A DNA stretch of 64,000 bases from JAGWBJ01 sp034423015 (GTDB lineage: Bacteria; Chloroflexota; Dehalococcoidia; Lucifugimonadales; JAGWBF01), in the NCBI GenBank assembly GCA_034423015.1, contig DAOUJG010000031.1, positions 62,001 to 126,000 of the forward strand, read 5' to 3'. Positions 57,582-64,000 of this stretch are shown here, in pieces (within the stretch, counting starts at the first letter, position 1; each line of letters starts with the position of its first letter). The position numbers and the translations under genes were made by a program. A model generated the notes under the pieces. It saw only the letters and a list, made by a program, of their open reading frames with translations. It made no database searches and had not been told where the DNA came from.

Positions 57582-59057
57582 GTGACGGAGCTGTATTCCC
57601 TGACGGCCCACGAAGCCCATCGCTTGATCGACCGCCGGGAGGTGTCAGTGGCGGACCTGACCCGGTCGTGCCTGGACCGCATAGACGCCGTCGAGCACCA
57701 GGTCGGGGCGTTCGTCACCGTCACTGGGGAGAAGGCGATGGAGCGGGCCCGGGCCCTCGACGACGACCCCGCGTCCGGCGCATCCTCACCCCTCTCGGGC
57801 ATACCCATGCAGCTCAAGGACGCGCTGTGCACCCGGGGCGTCCGGACCACCTGCTCCTCGCGGATGCTGGAGCAGTTCGTGCCGTCCTACGACGCCACGG
57901 TGGCCGAGAGGCTGTACGCCGGGGGCGCGGTGCTGCTGGGCAAGGGGAACATGGACGAGTTCGCCATGGGCTCGTCCACGGAGACCTCGGCCTTCCACGC
58001 CACCGCCAACCCCTGGTCGCTGGACAGGGTGCCAGGAGGGAGCAGCGGAGGGGGCGCGGCCGCCGTGGCCGCCGGGCAGGCGATATACGCCCTCGGCTCG
58101 GACACCGGCGGCAGCATCAGGCAGCCCGCGGCGTTGTGCGGCGTCGTCGGCATCAGGCCCACCTACGGGTTGGTCAGCCGCTTCGGCCTCGTTGCCTTCG
58201 CCTCGTCCCTGGACCAGGTGGGGCCCATCGCCAGGGACGTGACCGACTGCGCCACCGTCCTCGGCGCCATCGCCGGGCACGACCCCCGGGACTCCACCTC
58301 CGCCCCCGGCCGGCCGGCGGACTACGCCCGGGCCCTCACGGGACAGGTGGTTGGCGAGGACGGCCGCTCGCCCCTGCGCATCGGCGTTCCCAGAGAGTAC
58401 TTCACCGACAGCACGGAGCCCGGCGTCCGGGACGCGGTGCGGAAGGCGACGTCGGTGCTGGAGGGGCTGGGCGCGCGGCTGGAGGAGGTCTCCCTCCCCA
58501 CCACCCGCCACGCCCTGGCCTGCTATTACGTCCTCGCCCTGTCCGAGTGCTCGGACAACCTGGCCCGGTACGACGGGGTGAAGTTCGGCTACTCGTACCG
58601 CCACGGCGAGGACGTGTGGGACGCCATGGAGAAGACCCGGCAGCATGGCTTTGGGGCCGAGGTGAAGCGGCGCATCATGCTGGGCACCTACGCCCTGTCG
58701 GCGGGATACCACGACGCCTACTACGTGAAGGCCCAGAAGGTGCGGACCCTCATCCGGCGGGAGTTCGACTCGGTCTTCCGGGGGGTGGACCTGCTGGCGA
58801 CGCCCACGTCGCCGTCGGTGGCCTTCCGCCTGGGAGAGCGGACGGACGACCCGCTGCGGATGTACCTCAGTGACGTCTGCACCGTACCGGCCAGCGTGGC
58901 CGGGCTGCCGGCCATCTCGGTGCCCTGCGGACTCTCCGAGGGCCTGCCCGTCGGGCTGCAGCTCATCGGGCCGCCCATGGCCGAGGCGGCCCTGCTGAGG
59001 ACGGCCCACGCCTACGAGCAGGCAACCCCCTGGCACAGGCTTAGACCCGACCTCTGA
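57582..59057 (+). CDS. gatA: Asp/Glu-tRNA amidotransferase subunit GatA
   Basis: 491-residue amidase. The Ser-cisSer-Lys triad is visible: Lys in GIPMQLKDAL (about 77), GGSSGGGAAAVAAG, and SDTGGSIRQPAALCG. FPxxGVRPTYG is GIRPTYGLVSRFGL here. It hydrolyses glutamine to feed ammonia to GatB for Gln-tRNA (and possibly Asn-tRNA) formation; with AsnS present, Gln-tRNA is the likely product. The start is GTG at 57582, the only candidate that leaves the normal N-terminus (ELYSLTAHEAHRLI). Confidence 0.95.
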   Translation: MTELYSLTAHEAHRLIDRREVSVADLTRSCLDRIDAVEHQVGAFVTVTGEKAMERARALDDDPASGASSPLSGIPMQLKDALCTRGVRTTCSSRMLEQFVPSYDATVAERLYAGGAVLLGKGNMDEFAMGSSTETSAFHATANPWSLDRVPGGSSGGGAAAVAAGQAIYALGSDTGGSIRQPAALCGVVGIRPTYGLVSRFGLVAFASSLDQVGPIARDVTDCATVLGAIAGHDPRDSTSAPGRPADYARALTGQVVGEDGRSPLRIGVPREYFTDSTEPGVRDAVRKATSVLEGLGARLEEVSLPTTRHALACYYVLALSECSDNLARYDGVKFGYSYRHGEDVWDAMEKTRQHGFGAEVKRRIMLGTYALSAGYHDAYYVKAQKVRTLIRREFDSVFRGVDLLATPTSPSVAFRLGERTDDPLRMYLSDVCTVPASVAGLPAISVPCGLSEGLPVGLQLIGPPMAEAALLRTAHAYEQATPWHRLRPDL

Positions 59058-59130
59058 GGCTCCGGCGAGCCGCCGGCGAATCGACCGTGGCCCAAGAGGG
59101 CACGAAGGGTGGAAAGGACTGACGTCGTCC

Positions 59131-60450
59131 ATGGTCTCCGGGCCCGGAACAGCCCCGAAACGTCCCCGCATCTTCTACGGGTGGTGGCTGGTCGGCCTGT
59201 CGCTGGTGCTGACGGGCATGACCTCGGGGGCCATCTGGGGAAGCGTGGGCGTGTGGCTCAAGACCATGGAGCTGCACTTCGGCTGGACCCGGACACAGAT
59301 GACGGGCGCCTTCTCCATGGCGCAGCTGGAGGGCAGCATCGTGGGGCCCCTGGCCGGCTACTTCGTGGACCGGCTGGGCCCGCGGTTGATGGTGCTGTTC
59401 GGCGCGGTGGTGGTCGGCCTCGGGTTCCTCCTGCTGAGCCGGACCACCAACCTGCCGGTGTTCTACGTGGCCTTCGCCCTGTTCATGCTCGGCGCGTCCA
59501 CGGGCACCTGGCTCCCCACCATGGCGGCGGTAAGCCGCTGGTTCGACCGGCGCCGGGCCACCGCGGTGGCGATAGCGGCCGAGGGAAACTACGGGGGCGG
59601 TCTTCTGCTGGTGCCCGTGCTCGCCTGGGCGGTGGGCCCCGGCAGCTTTGGCTGGCAGGTCACGGCCCTGGGCATCGGAGTGGTGTTCCTGGCCATAGCC
59701 GTGCCCGCCGCCAGGGTGATGAGGAACCGCCCCGAAGAGTACGGCGAGGTCCCCGACGGGCAGCCGGCGGGCGAAGGTGCGGCCGCCGGGTCCGCCAGCG
59801 TCCCGGGCGGAACCGGCGGCCCTCCACCCCCCGGCGTCACCGATTTCACCGCGGGCCAGGCCATGCGCACCCGGGCCTTCTGGCTCATCACCTTCGGCCA
59901 CGCCATCGCCTCCATGGTCAACCAGACGTTGAGCGTGCACCTGGTCCCGCTGCTCACCGACCAGGGGCTGTCCCTGCAGATGGGGGCAAACATATGGGCG
60001 GTGATCATGGGCGCGGCCATGGCATCCTCCCTGGTGGCGGGCTACGTGGGCGACCGGATGCCCAAGCACCTGGGCCTGTTCCTCTTCGTCGCCATTCAGT
60101 CGGCGGGCTTCGGAATGGCGGTCCTCATCGAGAGCATCCCCCTGGCCGTGCTGATGGCCATCATATACGGGATAGGCTTCGGGGGCCGAAACCCCCTGGC
60201 CGTGGCCATCCGGGCCGACTACTTCGGACAGAGGGCCTTCGCCACCATCACGGGGCTCTCCATGGCCCCCATGTTCTTCCTGCAGCTCGTGGCGCCCCTC
60301 TTCGCCGCGGCGATGTTCGACTGGCAGGGGAGCTACACCATCGCCTTCGTGGTCCTGACGGTCCTGGGGGTCGTCGGGGCCCTGCTGTTCCTGCCTGCGA
60401 CAAAACCGCCTGCCCCACCGCCCGCTGCCCCGCCGATCTCCCGGCCCTGA
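59131..60450 (+). CDS. major facilitator superfamily transporter (OxlT/monocarboxylate-like)
   Basis: 439 residues with 12 membrane helices. FYGWWLVGLSLVLTG, GWTRTQMTGAFSMAQ, GYFVDRLGPRLMVLFG (motif A-like) and RWFDRRRATAVAIAAEG resemble oxalate/formate and monocarboxylate-type MFS carriers. The central loop is long and proline/glycine-rich. It fits uptake of an organic acid, but the substrate is unknown. Stands between gatA and asnS. Confidence 0.88.
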   Translation: MVSGPGTAPKRPRIFYGWWLVGLSLVLTGMTSGAIWGSVGVWLKTMELHFGWTRTQMTGAFSMAQLEGSIVGPLAGYFVDRLGPRLMVLFGAVVVGLGFLLLSRTTNLPVFYVAFALFMLGASTGTWLPTMAAVSRWFDRRRATAVAIAAEGNYGGGLLLVPVLAWAVGPGSFGWQVTALGIGVVFLAIAVPAARVMRNRPEEYGEVPDGQPAGEGAAAGSASVPGGTGGPPPPGVTDFTAGQAMRTRAFWLITFGHAIASMVNQTLSVHLVPLLTDQGLSLQMGANIWAVIMGAAMASSLVAGYVGDRMPKHLGLFLFVAIQSAGFGMAVLIESIPLAVLMAIIYGIGFGGRNPLAVAIRADYFGQRAFATITGLSMAPMFFLQLVAPLFAAAMFDWQGSYTIAFVVLTVLGVVGALLFLPATKPPAPPPAAPPISRP

Positions 60451-60526
60451 TGGCCGCGTCGGGCCGGGACTATCTCCGAGGCTGAACGGGGGGCTCAACG
60501 GGGACCAAATGGGGCGAAACACCCTG

Positions 60527-60555
60527 TTGGTTCCGCCCGCCGCCGATGCTAGAAT
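60527..60555 (+). promoter_or_regulatory. promoter of asnS
   Basis: TTGGTT (60527-60532), 17-nt spacer, TAGAAT (60550-60555), 24 nt before the chosen ATG. Confidence 0.6.
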
Positions 60556-60579
60556 GGTCTCGTGGACAGGAGGGCCAGG

Positions 60580-61968
<1,389 letters not shown>

Positions 61969-62024
61969 CCATAGAGGCCCTGGACCCATCCGGCCCGGCC
62001 TTTCGCAGCACCCTCGACGGCCTC

Positions 62025-63404
62025 ATGGAGCTGTACCTCCGGGTGGCCTCGGAGCCGGGGGTGGCGGCCCGCTACCGGGAGTGGCTTGCCTGCCTGGCCC
62101 GCCACTACGGCCGCCCCCGGGGAGACCCGGAGCTGTTCGTCCGCCACACCCACGTGTCCACCGTCGCCCGGGTACTGGGCTCCCGCATCCTCTCCCCCGA
62201 CTCCCCCGCGGCCGGCCCCGAGGAGATGGCCGCCGTCGTGGAGGGCACGTGGTTCCGGGAGCGGGACGTGTACAACTTCGCCGAGGAGGACTTCTTCACC
62301 TGGCCCCTCCATCCCCTGATCGCCCGGGAGGCAACTTCCCTGTGCCGCGGAGTGGCCGACGCCCTGGCCGGGTGGGACCCCCGGGGGCCCGATGCGGGGC
62401 CCGTGGACTCGCTCCACGCCGTCCTGGACGGTGAAGACACCCAGGACTCGGCGGCCGCGCCGCCAACGCTGGCCGAGGCCGTCCTGTCCGGGGAGCTGCG
62501 CCTGGAGGACAGCCCCACGGCCAGGGTGCTGGACGCCGCCTGCCGCTCGGGGTCCCTGATCGGCGCCGCCGTCCGTCTCCTGAGGGAAGCCAAGCTGGGC
62601 ATGGGTCTGGACGGGTACGACACCCTGACGCAGCTCACCTCCGACGTGGCCGGCGTCGACGGGCACCCGGCACGGGTCGTGGTGGCGCGGCTGGCATACC
62701 TGTACGGCCTGGGAGATCTGGTGCGCGAGCCCCATCCCCCCGTGCTGGTGCCCGTGTACCTGGCCGACGCGCTGGCCCCTCCCAAGGCATTGGACGGCGG
62801 TCAAACCCCGGCACACCTCGTGCTGGAGTCCCCGGATGGCGGCGGGTACCCGCTGCCCGACAGTGTTGCCGCCGACCCGGTGCACCTGGACTGGCTGTTC
62901 CACCGCCTGGGCCAGTACGTCCACGGGGCCCAGCTCCGCGCCCCGAGGCAGGGAGAGGCGGAGGCCGTCGACGCCGTGATGGGTCCCCTGCACGCCTACC
63001 TCACGTCGCCAAAACGGACGGGGCTGAGGAGCCTGCCGGGCCTGGAGCCGCACGACGCCCAGGTGATGTCCGAAACAGCCCGGAGGATCATCACGCTGGG
63101 TCTGCGGGGCGAAGGCGTCCTGTGGAGCTACCTGGTCAAGAACGCCGCCGCCCCCGTCCACCTGGCCCGGCGTAGGTTCGACGTGGTGTTGGGCAGAACG
63201 CCCCCGGGCGAAAGCACGGCCGGCTTCCTGGCCCGGGCTGCCGGCCTGTACCTGAGAGAGGGGGGGAGGGCGGCCGTCGTCCTTGGCCCCTCGGACCGTA
63301 TGGACACAGGCGCCCACCCACCGGCCCCGGAGCTCGGACAGGCCAGGACCGTCGACCTCACCCCCGGCCCGCACCCCTGGCGGTTGGCGGTGGCCGAGGC
63401 GTAG
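62025..63404 (+). CDS. degenerate N6-adenine DNA methyltransferase-like protein (Eco57I/type IIG-like fold)
   Basis: 459 residues. The helical N-terminus (WPLHPLIAREATSLCRGV) is followed by a SAM motif VLDAACRSGSLIGAAVRLL (canonical VLDPACGSGSFL), GVDGHPARVVVARLAYLYGL and PVYLADAL. The catalytic GNPPW/Y region reads FDVVLGRTPPG, and LYLREGGRAAVVLGPSDRMD matches the LLKPGGRLAFVLPSS strand. Both SAM loop and catalytic Asn are altered, so it is probably not an active methyltransferase. The start is uncertain: ATG 62025 is the first standard start, with the frame open back into asnS and a CTG at 61980. The gene is intact, not frameshifted. Confidence 0.6.
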   Translation: MELYLRVASEPGVAARYREWLACLARHYGRPRGDPELFVRHTHVSTVARVLGSRILSPDSPAAGPEEMAAVVEGTWFRERDVYNFAEEDFFTWPLHPLIAREATSLCRGVADALAGWDPRGPDAGPVDSLHAVLDGEDTQDSAAAPPTLAEAVLSGELRLEDSPTARVLDAACRSGSLIGAAVRLLREAKLGMGLDGYDTLTQLTSDVAGVDGHPARVVVARLAYLYGLGDLVREPHPPVLVPVYLADALAPPKALDGGQTPAHLVLESPDGGGYPLPDSVAADPVHLDWLFHRLGQYVHGAQLRAPRQGEAEAVDAVMGPLHAYLTSPKRTGLRSLPGLEPHDAQVMSETARRIITLGLRGEGVLWSYLVKNAAAPVHLARRRFDVVLGRTPPGESTAGFLARAAGLYLREGGRAAVVLGPSDRMDTGAHPPAPELGQARTVDLTPGPHPWRLAVAEA

Positions 63405-63458
63405 GCCGCCCCGCCATCCGCGCGCCAAGACCGGCCGGCCCTGCCTCCCCGGAGGTGC

Positions 63459-63467
63459 TGGTATAAT
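63459..63467 (+). promoter_or_regulatory. extended -10 promoter of the CaiB gene
   Basis: TGGTATAAT (TGn plus perfect TATAAT at 63462-63467), 32 nt before the ATG; no clear -35. Confidence 0.55.
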
Positions 63468-63499
63468 GTACCGACCCCTTGAGAGGAGACCGAAGACCC

Positions 63500-64000
63500 A
63501 TGTCGCAACAGGCCCCCCTGCCCCTGGACGGAGTCGTCGTGCTGGACTGCACCCAGGTGATGGCCGGCCCCTTCTGCACCCTCCTCCTGGGGGACATGGG
63601 CGCCGACGTGATCAAGGTGGAGCGGCCCGAGGGGGACGACGTGCGCCGCCAGGGACCCCCCTGGATAGCCGGCAGGGCCGCCTCGTTCATGGCCATCAAC
63701 CGGAACAAGCGCAGCATCGTCCTCAACCTGCGGACCGACGAGGGCAAGGACGTGTTCCGGACGCTGGCCCAGCGGGCCGACGTGATGACGGAGAACTTCC
63801 GCCCCGGGACCATGGAGAGGCTGGGCCTGGGCTACAAGCAGCTCAGCGCCCTGAAGCCGGAGCTCATATACGCCGCCATCTCGGGCTTTGGCCAGACAGG
63901 GCCCTACAGCCAGCGCCGCGGCTTCGACCTGGTCGCCCAGGGGATGAGCGGCCTGATGAGCGTCACCGGCTACCCCGACGCTCCTCCCGTCAAGGTCGGG
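63500..64000 (+). CDS. CaiB/BaiF-family CoA-transferase, 3' end outside window
   Basis: 167 readable codons of a class III CoA-transferase: LPLDGVVVLDCTQVMAGPFC, LLLGDMGADVIKVERPEGDD, INRNKRSIVLNLRTDEGK, ENFRPGTMERLGLGY and AISGFGQTGPYSQRRGFDL. The family moves CoA between acyl groups (formyl-, carnitine-, succinyl-type). The catalytic Asp lies at or just beyond the window edge. GAGGAG lies about 12 nt before the ATG. Confidence 0.92.
   Translation, partial: MSQQAPLPLDGVVVLDCTQVMAGPFCTLLLGDMGADVIKVERPEGDDVRRQGPPWIAGRAASFMAINRNKRSIVLNLRTDEGKDVFRTLAQRADVMTENFRPGTMERLGLGYKQLSALKPELIYAAISGFGQTGPYSQRRGFDLVAQGMSGLMSVTGYPDAPPVKVG

Overview
The window is 64 kb of GC-rich bacterial DNA, about two thirds G+C by eye, with tightly packed genes and many GTG and TTG starts. 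An alternative complex III operon joined to cytochrome c maturation genes, MutS with an endonuclease-type MutL, GatCA beside AsnS, and many catabolic families (MmgE/PrpD, CaiB, CocE, P450, cyclase, DinB, DUF1330) suggest an aerobic or facultative Chloroflexota bacterium, perhaps of the Dehalococcoidia/SAR202 type. That placement is inference; no rRNA gene is present. Promoter pairs close to the sigma-70 consensus with 17-18 nt spacers recur across the window and support many gene boundaries.

Layout. 0-7.2 kb: catabolic genes (MmgE/PrpD, DinB-like, acyl-CoA ligase, CocE hydrolase, AGPS-like flavoprotein). 7.2-11.7 kb: VTT membrane protein and a DUF1800/NHL/DUF1501 operon without export signals. 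11.8-20.8 kb: accessory region with a rearranged-order DNA methyltransferase, amidohydrolase, two tandem polysaccharide-deacetylase-like proteins, an SDR lacking the catalytic lysine, a P450, a DUF1330 protein, an alpha/beta hydrolase and two gene fragments. 20.9-21.1 kb: tRNA-Gly and tRNA-Phe. 21.1-28.3 kb: BioD/DRTGG protein, aldehyde dehydrogenase, a split thiamine-diphosphate decarboxylase with a cyclase, orphan HicB, dienelactone hydrolase and a ROK kinase.

28.2-41.8 kb is one long minus-strand block: a small membrane subunit, pentaheme ActA, split ActB1/ActB2, two NrfD-type quinol subunits, ActD, ActE, then CcmH, CcmF, two uncharacterised membrane proteins and a TlpA/CcmG thioredoxin. 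It encodes a quinol-oxidising electron transfer complex and part of its heme attachment machinery, behind a clear divergent promoter.

42-47.7 kb holds mutL, a HAD protein, an ArsC-family gene and mutS. The ArsC-family gene has an in-frame TGA exactly where the catalytic cysteine belongs, a perfect ribosome binding site upstream and a SECIS-like hairpin after the TGA. It is very likely a selenoprotein and is the most striking item here. 48.4-54.6 kb encodes a soluble NuoE/NuoF/FdhA-like/FNR redox complex whose FdhA-like subunit lacks the Cys/Sec metal ligand. 54.6-64 kb carries an FAD oxidoreductase and flippase pair, gatCA, an MFS transporter, asnS, a decayed N6-adenine-methyltransferase-like protein and the start of a CaiB CoA-transferase.
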